A DNA stretch of 64,000 nt from Persicaria tinctoria (taxonomy: Eukaryota; Streptophyta; Magnoliopsida; Caryophyllales; Polygonaceae). The stretch is from the NCBI GenBank assembly GCA_037127255.1, contig JBANSL010000013.1, forward strand, positions 61,084,688 to 61,148,687. The letters run 5' to 3'. This document shows positions 21,648 through 33,572 of the stretch, piece after piece. How positions within the stretch are numbered: the first letter of the stretch is position 1; each line of letters opens with the position of its first letter. The translations under genes and the position numbers were made by a program. The notes beneath the pieces are model-generated. The model saw only the letters and a list, made by a program, of their open reading frames with translations, was not told the origin of the DNA and ran no database searches.

Positions 21648-22045
21648 TATATACACCGCAAATGATGATTAAGGATTTGCACGTCCTTATTAACGTGCAT
21701 GCACGTCCTTATTAACGTGAAAGTATGGAAATGTGCACGTCGTTAGCAAACTAGGGTTTGCACGTCCTTAACAACGTGAAAATATTGCACGTCATTAAGG
21801 ACGTGCATGCATATCGTTAGCAAAGTGCATGCACTTCGTTAACAAAGTGCATGCACTTCGTTAACGATGTGAAAAAGTGCACTTCGTTAAGGACGTGCAT
21901 ATAGGTTTTTTTTTTTAAAAATACGGGCGTGCACGTAGGCACGCTTTAGGGTCTATCCACCTTGCACGTTAATTACGACATGCATGCACGTCGTTAAGGA
22001 TGTGCATGCACGTCGTTAAGGACGTGCGGATTTGCGGTGTATATA
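21648..22045. mobile_element. Foldback element with internal ACGTCCTTAA repeats
   Basis: TATATACACCGCAAAT (21648-21663) faces ATTTGCGGTGTATATA (22030-22045), a 16-bp perfect inverted repeat. Between them are roughly a dozen variants of GCACGTCCTTAACAACGTGC in both orientations. No transposase. The class is unknown; no clear target duplication was found. It sits within the solo LTR. Confidence 0.6.
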
Positions 22046-23858
22046 TCCGAAACGTTGTTATATTATTATTATCGTTATAATTGTTAAATTGCTACTATTA
22101 TTATTAGCATTATATTATTATAATTTGATGATTATAATTCCTGAAAAGTAGTATATAGTATAAAAGTATTTTGAGAATAATATTTTTGGGATAAATATTG
22201 TGTAATGATTTAAATATGTGATTTTTGGATGTTTGGAAATGAACTATTAATAAAAATGGTTGATGTTTATGTTTATGAGAAATGATTTAAAAAGGGGTTT
22301 TCAAGTTTTTGTAAATATCTTTTAAGGGTTTGTGTTTGGAAAACCAAAATGCCGGAATTATTTCTATAATATGATTTGAGAAATTATTTTAAAAAATAGT
22401 TGACCTGACTTGAGATTTAAGAGTTTGGAAAACTTTGGAAAATGAGTTTTAGAATATGATTTTAATATTCAATATTAAAGAAGGGATTTGACGGAACTTG
22501 AACTATTTGATCTTGAGCTTGAAGTTATGTTAAAAGTGTCATTTCAAATGTCGGGATTTGTCTTGGCTTGATGATGTTGGTTTTGAGAACGAAATTGGAA
22601 GAATGATTTTGGTTGATGTTGATCATATCAGAAAGGTTTTGGAAAACGGTTTTACTATCGGTTGGTTTTGGGTATGATGGGGAAAAATGAGATAAGACGG
22701 AATGATCAGAAATTAAATGAGATATGGGAAGTTATGTGTGATAGTTAGGGGCGCCTTGTGTGATTTAGATAGACTTATGCATATCTGTATATTTGTTAGG
22801 TGAATGTTGCTTGTTGGACTTCGCTTGCGTTATCTTTTGTTGTTCGGCATTTCAGGTAAGTTCCCTAGGGGGCTTACTCAGGTTGGACATTCATGCCTGT
22901 TATTGCATTTTATGTTAGGTTTTGCATATGCATAAAAGCATGAACATGTAGTATGTTTAGGTTGCGTTAATTGAATGAGCATCTGCTTACTTTATGCGTT
23001 TGAAAAGAGAATGGACGTTATCTATGAAGTCCTAGAGTCTTTGCTAGGGTCATGGGGTAGCCCAGTCCCATCGGGTTTGCCCTGAGTCAATCGAGTCGAT
23101 ATGAGCATGATATGATAGCCCAGCACCATCGGGCAATCGATGAGATGATATGATGATGTCGTGGTTTGTGCACCACCAAGAGGAAGGCCAATCTTTGCTA
23201 TGGTCATGGGGTAGGTCAGTCTCTGCACTAACGGGAAGGGGTGCAGAGGTAGGAGAGGGACATGTCAGTTGGCATTCTGTGGGCACCTTTAATTGTCTTT
23301 CCGTATATATATATATGAACTAGGAGCATGCTAGTGTGTTTAACTTTCGTACTGCATTAGAGCATCTTTATTAGGTATAGCACATACTATGTGGCCTCAG
23401 CGAGGATTGCCGGTCCCGCATGTGTTGCTCGATCTAACTCCTTTCCCCGTTCTTCTTTTAAAGGAATTTTCTGCAGATTTTGACTGCTTGGTGTCTATAT
23501 GACGGGGTTCCCTTTTGGCGATTAATGGACTGAAAGACTGACTTCTAAACTTAAACTTGGGTAATTTGGATACTCGTATTTACCATGTTTTTGGTTTTGA
23601 CCCGGCTTCACCGTGGTAAGCTTACCTTCTTTTCGTTTTCGCAGTTACTCTTAAATGAACTTCCACGACTTAGTCTATAGGACAGGCTAAGGGTACACAA
23701 CGGCCTTACGATGTTTTTAGGGTTTGAAATCCTCCTTTATTATTGACCTTAAATTGAATTTAAAGCCTTGACCTGTACCTAGATTGCAAGATCCGAACAA
23801 GGGGTTTCATCCCTTGAAACGTAACCCGGAAATCATAATTCCGGGCCGTTACATTTTC

Positions 23859-24381
23859 ACGGTCAATCTATGCCATGATCGACAATAGTACCATTTCTTT
23901 GCGATTTCAAATGTTCAGATATCAGATCTTCTTTCTAGTTGGTGCATTAGTTCTTCGATTGCGAGAGGAAAGCGATAGATTACCTTTCTATTTGATTATT
24001 CACGTTTTAAATGGTTGATCAATCATATCATTTCGTTTGTGATTTCGAAATCAGTAATCTGGCTTTGAAGATATTGAGTTGAATTTGATGAATGGTTATG
24101 AATAAATGGTTTAATTTGGGGTTCAAGATTGAATCTTCATGAGGAATATAAAGCTACCTTTACTTTCTTGTAATTTTGTGTTGACCTATGTTTCTTCCTT
24201 GAGATTATAGAACTTACAACTTTGATTGGCAATGACCTATCTGTTACTGGTTGCTCATGTAACCATTTAAAATAGCACTGTGTAGAACTTTTGAAGGTCC
24301 TTGACAGACTTACATTCCACACAGTAGAATTGTCAAATTGCTTAACATTGTTGTTTGCTGAGCCTTATTCTTGCAAAATAA
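23859..24381. other. Non-coding, probably intronic remnant
   Basis: T-rich sequence leading to the first decayed exportin-like exon; no frame of note. Confidence 0.3.
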
Positions 24382-24728
24382 AGGTTTGCTTCAGCAATTC
24401 TTACTTTAAAATGGAATGAACCGGTGCTTGTGGAAGTTATTGGACATTATTTAGAGGCTTTAGGCCCTTTTTTTGAAGGTTTTCCCGTATGCAGTTGAAA
24501 GTGTCATCGACAAACTGTTCGAGCTGATGACTTCTTTACCTTATGTTGTGAAGGTTAGTAAACCATTATCTCCTAGAAGATATTGTATGTAACAATAATT
24601 GCAATTTAATATACCTTTCATGGCAGGATCCTTCTACAAATAGAGCATGATATGCAAGGTTACATATTTGCTCTTCATTTATTCGGATAGCAAAATCTGC
24701 AGATAAAAGTCTTCTTTCTCATATGAAG
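24382..24728 (+). pseudogene. HASTY/exportin-5-like exon fragments
   Basis: Two exons. Exon 1 (24382-24553) encodes LKWNEPVLVEVIGHYLEALGPF, then, after a one-T frameshift at about 24474, FPYAVESVIDKLFELMTSLPYVVK, ending at a GT donor. Exon 2 (24627-24728) follows a CAG acceptor and encodes DPSTNRA*YARLHICSSFIRIAK then SADKSLLSHMK, ending at GTAAC. This order matches the central HEAT-repeat part of plant HASTY, the exportin-5 homologue that works in microRNA biogenesis. The TGA in exon 2 and a second frameshift at the start of exon 1 show it is dead. Kept splice sites mean a genomic duplicate, not a processed copy. Identification is from memory of the family. Confidence 0.75.
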
Positions 24729-26127
24729 GTAACAATGCTCAATGTGCCCATGATTTATCTATTTTGGTATTGGGACTTATTCAAGAAGAACACTCTTAGT
24801 TTATTCATATACTTGTGATTTGTGAAGATTTTGTGATTGCCTAGTGCATATGTCTCACCTCAGGTTAGCTGGATTTTTTGAAGTTTAACAAGGTGAATTT
24901 TTTTTAATGACAATTACTTTCAAAATGAGATTCCAAGAATATAAACTGTTGTGATTTCTTTTTACTTTTTGATTTTTACATTAGACTGACCAAGATAGAG
25001 GTTTAGGAGTTATATCTCATAGCCGAAAGTCTAGGGTTGAGTTCATCTTGTAGATCATGCATCCACGTTGCTTATTTTAAGTGTATGTTTATTTTCTGGT
25101 CAGAATGTCGAGTGTATTTCTGGCAACATGAAAATCATCTAATGAGTTAAGTATATGGTTTAAGTAGTAAAGGAATTTTACTCTTTCCATTGACTTCAAT
25201 TTGCTAGAACCATACTGAGTCAGACTTTGCACTCTGGTTTTAAGAAAACTCATTTTAGATTCCGGTCCAAGAAGGTTTCATACCCTTAAAAGTTATAGCA
25301 TCAAATTTCACTGTTTTTTCTTAATTATGATTAAACAATGGTCGATTCCATTTTACTTAAATTAAAAAGTCCATGGCGATTGTAGTATGTTGATTTTGTT
25401 TCTTCCATTCTTCGGCTCAACTTTCCTATCGTTTTTTCGTTAATGAATAGTGAGTCTATTGATGTATTATCTAATGCTATGCAGATATGGTGTATCTCGA
25501 TTTACTCCATATAAGTGACAATGTATCGGAATCGCTATCTCCATCCTTTTTGTCCTTGTTGTAAGTTGAGACAATGATTTCATCTGCCGGTGAACGTTTA
25601 AATGAATTTGCAATTGTGATGAAAAGTTTGATCATTTGCTCTCTTTGAATTTTGGTGTTTCTTTTTTTTTTTGTCTGTGAAGTGCATAAAGATTAACAAA
25701 GAGTCAAAGCTCTCTTTTGAGAAGAACATCAGCCGTTTATGTGAGCATATTGTCAGCAACATTAGCTGGCATCATGTAGATGGTTCCATTGTAAGTTGTT
25801 GTTATCTTCTTCCCACATGTAACTGATGCATCTTTGTGTTCATGTCGAATTACTCTTGCCTTGATATCCTAAAGATTTCCATTCCCATTCACAATTAATC
25901 TCTCATAATAGATAAATGTCTTAACTTATTTCAGAGTGTTGCACTCTTAAATCTTTTTTTTATCTACATAGATTTTCCATATTAACCTAGCACAGGAAGG
26001 ATGAAGAGAGAAAGAGAAGGGAATAAAAGGCTTACTTATATTTGGTGTCATGACTAAATTGTGTAAATATATGTTTCCCAATATAGAACTACAAAAATAG
26101 ATTAGCTACCTGCATAGGTTGGGACTC
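24729..26127. other. Intron-like sequence with one or two unrecognised exon-like pieces
   Basis: Mostly T-rich. Two pieces look exon-like: 25486-25562 (open, followed by GTAAG) and about 25684-25791 (KINKESKLSFEKNISRLCEH and on, followed by GTAAGT). I do not recognise either as exportin sequence. The next expected HASTY exon was not found. Confidence 0.3.
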
Positions 26128-26280
26128 TTAGGCAGCTTCCTCCACAGCTACTCCAACAGGTTGAATCTCCTGCTCGCCATCTTTGGGTGAAGTTGGCTCA
26201 GTTTTGTCTTGCTCATTAACAACCTTCTTTTGCTGCAGCTTGAGCTTCAGCCTTTTGATTTCGTACATTATGCATTTAAT
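26128..26280 (-). other. Possible terminal exon, charged C terminus
   Basis: The last 45 or so codons of a minus-strand frame are hydrophilic (IKRLKLKLQQKKVVNEQDKT, then an acidic tail ending VEEAA) and differ from the AT-rich hydrophobic part upstream. This looks like a real protein end, but no splice acceptor is evident at the change point and I do not know the protein. Confidence 0.2.
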
Positions 26281-26639
26281 TTTGAGCAATAATAAAAGTG
26301 TACACAACTTGTATACATAGTAATTTTGAAAAATCACCCATGGTTGGATGAAAAGCTGCATAAATTTTTAAGAATGCATTGATTAATTGAATTTCAATCC
26401 CGTGTAATGTCGCACAAAAATCCAGTGCATAATAAAATTTAATAAGTGAATTTCAACCCCATGTACAGTCTGTTCTACCTAGGTCAAGCTAGTGAAGTAC
26501 ATCAAATTTCAATTAAAATTTAATTTACAATTCTTCAAAATGGAGAAACTCCTGGAATTCGCATAATGTTTTTAGGGAAGATGAGTTTTGATTCTCCATT
26601 TTGAAAAAAAATGAGGATGCTTTTAGATTCTTAAATATC

Positions 26640-28020
26640 ACTATTAATGTGTAATCAATGAAGTGTAATTACATATTATGCTTGTATGTTATTAATTGTA
26701 TAAAAATGTCATCAATAAATAATGTCATCACAAATGATTGAGATCGATGAGATGTAATAAAAAATGTCATCAATTGTATAAAAATGTAATAAACAAGTCA
26801 CCACAAGTGATTGCATCATTGTAGAGGAATCTGAAGAAAATGAGGAGCACCTTTGGTTCAGCTGCCCGACAATCCAAGAGGTTCAACGAATTGTTTTCGA
26901 TTGGATAAGCATTTTCTGCAGATTCAACTCCATTGGAGAATGGCTTGCTTGGTTTGATCGGGAGCCAGAAAAAATGGAGTGAAATTCAACTCCATTGGAA
27001 AAAATGGAGTGAAATCCAAAATACGCAGCTGTATCAAGCAAAATTGCTGGCTTTTGAAGCCTTGATCTACTTCACATGGAAGGCGAGAAATGAAGTGAAG
27101 TTCAGAGAAGAGTAGTTTAATCATGCTGATTGTGCACAATCAATTATAGCTAGTTGTAGGTCAAGAATTTTCTAGATGGAAATGTAAGCATCTGGTAGAA
27201 AAGCTTGGCCTACAGGGGGGTTGAAAGCATTAGAGTTCTTTTGTATAGAGAGGTGGGATAGGATTGGAGTAGTACAGAATAGAAGTAGGTGCCTTACAGC
27301 CGGTGTTTGGCTGATTTTTGGGGTTTGGTATACGTCGATTAGTATCTTGTGATTAGCGTAGGTCTCCACGGTTTCCCTTTTACTGTATGACTCCTAGTTT
27401 GGTCATACAATTGTTTGTAACTTTTTTGGTTAACCCCCTCATCTATATATTTACCGATTCAGACAAGTGATTGCATCAATGAAGTTTCATCACAAACGTG
27501 ACATCAATGAATAAAAGTAGAATCGATGAAAATATATCGATATACAATTGATTAAATTAAAAAAAAGTAGCATCAAACGATTTGATTAAAAAAGCGGCAT
27601 CAACTAATTATATTAGAAAAATAACATCAAAACACTACTTTGAAAAAGTTACATCACATTAAAGAAAAAAATGTCATCAAAACACTACTTTGAAAAAAAT
27701 ATGGCATCACGGTAAAAAAAAGCATAAAAAATTTGACATAAAAAAAGTGTCATCAATAGTCCACAGTAAAAAAAAATTGGCATCAATGGTCAACGTTACA
27801 TCACAGTAAAAAAAAATGTCATCAAGGTTTGAAAAAAGTGGAATTCAAAAAGTGTCATCAAACCCATTAGAAATGTGACATCAAAGCGAAAATAAAATTT
27901 CATAAAAATTGCATCAAAACGGTAAAAAAATGGTATCACAAAAATGTCATCACTTGAAAAAAAATAAAAAAAAATTCACATGAATTGGTCAACGTTGATC
28001 GGTCAATAGTCAACGGTTTG
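26640..28020. repeat. Array of degenerate GTCATCA motifs
   Basis: About twenty copies of ATGTCATCA, GTGTCATCAA, GACATCA, GGCATCAA and similar occur at 20-60 bp spacing on one strand, separated by A-runs. The array is split by a LINE fragment (26819-27462). Dense one-strand subterminal motifs like this are known from the ends of CACTA and some MULE elements, where transposase binds; that is only a possible explanation here. Confidence 0.6.
26819..27462 (+). mobile_element. 5'-truncated LINE fragment with 16-bp target duplication
   Basis: ACAAGTGATTGCATCA flanks the piece on both sides (26803-26818, 27463-27478). Inside, the first frame reads EEHLWFSCPTIQEVQRIVFDW, the end of a plant L1 zf-RVT region, followed by stops and a 3' untranslated region. 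No long A tail remains. A short stretch (AAAAAATGGAGTGAAAT-CAACTCCATTGG) is duplicated inside. Confidence 0.8.
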
Positions 28021-28132
28021 ACCATTTACTATTTAATACCTCATTTGGGAAATTGACTACCTAACCTAATTAAATAAGTTTATTGTCTAATTAGCTAATT
28101 GAAGGTTCTAAATAGCCTACTTACCTCCTTAC

Positions 28133-28502
28133 GAGTATGGATCTCCTACAACCCAATATGAGACCCTTGGTGTAGCACAAAAATATTTGATGTATTTTTT
28201 AATGATAAAAAAAAATTATAGAAATTATATTTACATTGTATATGTCAAATAATATGCTTTTATATATTTTTTTCTTTAAAAATGATATTTTAATAAATAT
28301 TAAAATTAAAAGAGTCATTATTTTAGAATATTAATTATAATATTTATTAAAATATCATTTTAAAAGAAAAAAATATATAAATACATATTATTTGACATGG
28401 ACAATGTAAATATAATTTTTATAATTTTTTTTATCATTAAAAAATACATCAAATATTTTTGTGTTACATGGGTCTCATAGGGGTTGTAGGAGATCCATAC
28501 TC
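28133..28502. mobile_element. Mutator-type foldback MITE
   Basis: GAGTATGGATCTCC at the left faces GGAGATCCATACTC at the right, and pairing continues through most of the 370 bp (CACAAAAATATTTGATGTATT, TTATTTGACAT), leaving a small loop. Flanks are CCTCCTTAC and CCTTCTTAC, a 9-bp target duplication with one mismatch, as expected for Mutator-like elements. Confidence 0.8.
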
Positions 28503-28511
28503 CCTTCTTAC

Positions 28512-30747
28512 CTTCCAGGCTTCCCCCTTCCATTGACCAAGCTCCTCCACAATCGAATGATTTGAATCGCCAAAGGTGGTCTGCATTTATTGTGATACAT
28601 TAATTGCCCAGCCACTCGAGTTATTATTATTATTATTTTTTTGATTCATTAGTGGAGTGTTGCTAGATCGGCATTTATTTTTCAAAAAACGGTGAATCGC
28701 TATTTGCAATAGAAGAAGGCGGAGCGTCCAAGGAAAAAGCTGAGCTCCGGCGGCTCCACCGCCGGGACGAAGCTCCGACCACCTCTGAGAGCGGCTGTTC
28801 AACTGGAGAACCCATTGGAGGGCAGCTCGCGCCTCTCCCCCTTGAAACAGCCTGACAGTTTTATCTGACAGCCTGACAGTGACCTGCAATTCAATAAATC
28901 CGGACACCTCTGACAAAGCTACAACCATTTTGGCCTCTTCACAGCCTCTCCGCCTCCTCCCCGACCACCGTCGCCATCACCTTCACTCCTAGTCCAACAT
29001 TGGCTCCAAAGGAGAACCCAGAGCGCAAAATGACTGTGCTTGGTACTCTTCCGAAGATGCAAGAGCAACTTACCCAAGACCTCGCTTCAGCTAGAGAAGA
29101 TGTCGGAAGCAGCGCAAGGTTCTCTTTCTCAAGTTATCAATCCTCAAATCGATATTTCCTAGGTACGCCCCTCTCCCATCCTTCCCCCGGACCTCGCCGG
29201 GTCCTATAGGTTAGAATATATTGCTCCTTTGCCTGCTATTTTTGAGAGTGCCAATTTATTTTCGAATTAGTCAACAAATGTAAAGTGATTAGGAGAATGG
29301 GCAAGATTTGAAAGTTATTTTGAAATTAGCCAAACTCGGCACATCGACTTCCCCCAAAGGTTTTAAAAAATACTAATAAAACATGTAAGTCCTTATTACA
29401 AACAACGCATTAGGTGTATTGTTTTTTATTTTATTTTTATTTTTTGTGTTATACTTAATTGGTTCACTGAAAACTTAAAAAATAAATAAATATTGACTCT
29501 CCTTTTTTTTATTTATATTTTTAAAATTTTGGTGTTGTAATAAACTGAAACAAAAAAAAAATATAAATACCCAGAGTCGATGTTACAAACAACGACTTTA
29601 GGGTTCGGTCAAGATTCGCTGCAAAGCGAGCTTCCTACACCTGCCCACCTATTCCTCCTAGGTGTTCAGGAGTATACCTCTCAGCGACTCACCCTCTGAC
29701 TCCCCCGCCCCCTAAAAAAAAACGGCTCTAATCTTCTCCGCGTATTTAACCATAACCTGGTGGAATTCTCTGCCCTCGAAACACTCATTGTCATCTTCTC
29801 CGTCCGGTCTGGGTTGGTCGAAACCACCCATTCTCTTATTGTCTTATTGTAATCGACACCCACAACCCTCTAATTAGCCAGATATCGCCCGGCCCCAAAT
29901 CCGATTTCGTTGGTGGAGATCGAGAGAGAAACCACCGCTGACGCTGGATCTTTTGCAGAGGGCCCAACCTGGTGGAGAAGGTAGCGACAACAGCGAGCTC
30001 GTGAGCCCACACCATCCCGACATTCCCTACAAAAAAGTTAGTAACGAAATCTTCCATTTGTATTTGGGCAGAAAATATTAGAATTGAAATAGTATAAGTA
30101 TAAATTGATTTTATAGTATATTTTCTATTAGTATGTTAAACTTTGGGTATAATAAATCTCTATTTGCAGAAAATACATAGGCCCCCTTTTTGTATGAAAA
30201 TGGTGGAATTTTTTTTTTTATGAATGGGTATATAAGATAATAGAATTGAAAATTTCGATCAATAGGAGTTTTATACGAAAACGTTGAAAAATAATGTCCT
30301 ATGATGGAAAGAAAAATTTGGCCAGAATTTTGTAAGTGTTATATTAGAATGTTGTAATTTTGCAATTTAAGAAATCAAATAGGAAATTTCAGAAGGCAAA
30401 AATGACTTATTATAGTAGAATTATATTTATATTTATTATACGAATAGTTGGGAAATTTATAATTAGTATATGATAAAGTTGGAAAGTTTTAATTTTAGAA
30501 TTCATATATAGAATTTTAGAAGTGAACAAAAAGATTGTTATAGTAGGTGTATACGTATTATATGATACGATAATTATCTAAAACATTTGTGAGTTTAGAA
30601 TCGTTATATGAAATTTTAGAATTGGGGGGATAATAATAACACAAATAAATTTAGAATGGTTACAGTTTATTATAACACAAATAAGACAAATACATATAAT
30701 GGTTACAACTAATAACACAAATAAGACAAATACATATAAACAATAGC
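28512..30747. other. No gene recognised
   Basis: Contains GC-richer islands at 28700-29210 and 29590-30060 with frames on both strands (for example a 69-codon plus frame at 29000, 73-codon minus frame at 29836). None shows a domain I know; codon patterns suggest captured or decayed exon sequence. 30060-30747 is AT-rich filler with short repeats (ACAAATAAGACAAATACATATAA twice near 30675 and 30718). Confidence 0.35.
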
Positions 30748-30838
30748 AGGAAAGCCAAATAAATTTTACACACAGTTTATTATAAATTATTTTTATATGA
30801 TGAGTTATTGACAAGATATTATACAAATACATGTCTAC

Positions 30839-32208
30839 ATGGACAACGAGGGTCACTATCTATCGTACGACGGTATGGGGGGATTCAGTAGTCCCTTAGC
30901 CATCGTTCAACATGGGAGCCAAACTAGCACATCTCTGTCTACCATGATGGAGTGTGAAGTCATTGAAGATATTGAAGCTCATGCATTTGAGATCGACGAG
31001 AGTGATGATTTAAATCAAAAAGAGGAGTGCACGGACGACCCGGAGGGTGAAGATGTCAAATTGACAAGGGAGAAGGCCAATGAGATTATCATGCAAGCAG
31101 TTGTGAGTAAAAGTCCATCTTGGAACGTTGCGCACGAACCCATCACCCAAGAGCTAGACACATAGGATCCGTCAACCACTTTCATATGCGGAATAGAATT
31201 CTAGAAGGGGTTGTTCTTCAACATTATATAAGATTTGGTATACCAGATGAAAGTGTAATCCATCTCCAACAAAAAATCATTTCAGGTTGTGAAGCACAAT
31301 ACTGAGAGCTATGCAGCAGTTTATAGTCGAGCTGGTTCATATGGATATGTACATGGTGACAGACGACAAGACAAGTTGATGCCACCCTTGGGTTATAGAT
31401 TATAGTATTATACGCAGGTCCTCATGATGACACATGCGTCGAGGATGTGATGGCTATGGATAACTGCATTATCATTGTGGAGTTCATATGTCATGAGATT
31501 ATCCCACTCATTCGTGTTGATAGAACACTCTGGCCAAATGTCATTATAGAGATCATCAATCTAAAGTATGATGTCTTGGTATCGTACTTCAGCGCATGGG
31601 ATGGCAAACAACGTGCAATCGCGAAAATATTTGGGGATTGTTAGATACATTAGTCATTAGCAGGACCTAACGGCAATATTTGAGCTCTCAGCAATACCAG
31701 ATCATATAGGGGCGCATTGCATATTCCATCGTGTTTTCTAGGCATTCAGGTCGTCCATTACCGGTTTCAATCACTGTAGACCGGTGATATCCATTGATGA
31801 CACCCACCTTTACGGGAAGTTCAACAAAGTGTTCCTTATGGCGATGTCGATTGATGCTGATAACCACATAGTCCTATTGGCCTACACCATTGTCGAGAGT
31901 GAGAACACTGAAAGTGTGTCGTGGTTCATGCAGCTCATCCGCGAATGCGTGACGCAGCGTACTGGGCTCTGTGTTATTTCTGACAGCCATCAGGGCATCC
32001 TCATGGCAATACAACATCCTAATTGGATGCCACCTAATGCACACCATAGATTTTGCATTCGACATCTTGCATCGAATGTGAACAACACGTTCAATCAAGC
32101 GATGGAGGTGTGATGAGCAAGCCTACAACTACCTGCGTGAAATACCGCCCGAGAAGTTGTGCCTCACATGTGATGGAGGATTCAAATATGGAATCATGAC
32201 CACGAACA
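30839..32208 (+). pseudogene. MULE transposase, left arm
   Basis: The acidic N-terminal piece (30839-31165; MECEVIEDIEAHAFEIDESD, LTREKANEIIMQAV) is followed by frameshifted MURA-like sequence (KKSFQVVKHNTESYAAV) and an open MULE transposase core (31784-32113): SIDDTHLYGKFNKVFLMAMS with the first catalytic Asp, LAYTIVESENTESVSWFMQL, CVISDSHQGIL with the second, and PPNAHHRFCIRHLASN. Homology ends with KYGIMTTNMSESFNGVMKGAR at the palindrome centre, before the SWIM zinc finger. Multiple stops (31163, 31303, 31640) make it non-functional. Confidence 0.85.
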
Positions 32209-32274
32209 TGTCTGAGTCTTTCAATGGGGTAATGAAAGGTGCTAGATGTTTGCCATGATGTTGTTAATCTATTG

Positions 32275-33572
32275 TGTTCGTGGTCATGATTCCATATCTG
32301 AACCCTCTATCACATGTGAGGGACCACTTCTGGAGAGGTATTAAGCGCTTGGTCGAATTCATCTCGTTCCTTCACATACGCAACGTTTTTCAACAGAGCC
32401 TTTTGAGGGCGATTTTTGAACGTGTTGTTCACATTCGATGCAAGATGTCGGATACATCATCTATGGTGTGCATTAGGTGGCATCAAATTAGGATGTTGCA
32501 TCACCCCGATGATGCCTTGATGACGGTCATAAATAACACAGAGCCCAGTACGCTGCATCACTTGTTCGCGGATGAGCTGCATGAATCACAACCAACATTC
32601 AATGTTCTCACTCTCGACAATGGTGTAGGCCAATGGGAATATGTGGTCATCAGCATCAATCGACATTTCCATAAGCAACACAACTTACTTTTTCGTAAAG
32701 GTGGGTGACATCAATGGAGATCACTGGTCTACAATGATTGAAACCGGTAATGGATGACCTGGATGCCAAGAAAACACGATGGAATATGCGATACGACCCT
32801 ATTTTGTCCGATATTACTGAGAGCTCAAATACCGACCCTTGGTTTGCTAATGACTAATGCGTCCAACAATCGTGGCAATTGGGCATATGATTGGACGCTC
32901 CTTGCCATCCCATGCCCCGAAGTACGATACCAAGACATCGTACTTTAGATTGATGATCTCTATGATGACATTTGGTCGGAGTGTTCTATCAATGCGAACG
33001 AGTGGGATAATCTCATGACATATGAACTCTGCAATGATAATGCGATTATCCATAGCCATCACATCCTCGACGCATATGTCATCGTGAGGACCTGGGTATA
33101 ATACTATCATCCATAACCCAAGGGTGACATCAACATGTCTCACCGTCAGTCTCCATGTACATCCACATGAAGCAGCTCAACTACAGACTGTTGCATAGCT
33201 CTCAGTATTGTGCTTCACAACCCAAAATGATTTTGTGTTGGAGATGGAGTATACTTTCATCTGGTATACCAACTCTTCTATGCTGTTGATGAACAACCCC
33301 TTCTAGAATTCCATTCCGCATGTGAATGGGTTTGATGGGTCCCATGTTTGCCATGTGTCAAGCTCTTGAATGATGGGTTTGTGCGCAATGTTCCAAGATG
33401 ACGTTATACTTGCAGCTGCTTTTATGATAATCTCATTGGCCTTCTCCCTTGTCAATTCGGCATCTTCACCCTTCAGATCGTCAATGCACTCCTCTTCTTG
33501 ATGCAAATCGTCTTCATGCTCGATCCCAAATTCATCAGCTTCAATATCTTCGATGATTTCGGACTCCATCAC
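32275..33572 (-). pseudogene. MULE transposase, right arm (inverted)
   Basis: From 33572 down: MMESEIIEDIEADEFGIEHE, LTREKANEIIIKAA, ELDTWQTWDPSNPF (longer and less broken than the left arm), then a 98-codon open piece at 33143-32847 (LGLWMIVLYPGPHDDICVED, VRIDRTLRPNVIIEIINLKY), and further transposase core down to 32275 interrupted by stops. Plus-strand frames here (for example 32274-32708) are antisense readings. Confidence 0.85.

Larger units (their letters stand above)
20091..23853 (+). mobile_element. Solo LTR of a large gypsy element
   Basis: Starts TGTAAAGGCTCGG and ends CCGGGCCGTTACA (3763 bp), flanked by a 5-bp target duplication TTTTC (20086-20090 and 23854-23858). TGTAAAG/TTACA ends match the chromovirus-type LTR at 39706-53484. 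There is no PBS, PPT or coding domain, so the element was reduced to one LTR, presumably by LTR-LTR recombination. Frames inside it (for example 20676-21257 minus, 21135-21510 plus) are GC-rich leader-like sequence with no known domain. Confidence 0.85.

Noticed and set aside
21640..22050. CRISPR-like array of ACGTCCTTAA repeats
   Set aside because: Repeats are degenerate, in both orientations, without regular spacers, and the DNA is of a plant.
32274..32708. 144-codon plus-strand frame in the MULE palindrome
   Set aside because: It is the reverse reading of the right-arm transposase; the similar peptide in the minus strand of the left arm is the same artefact.
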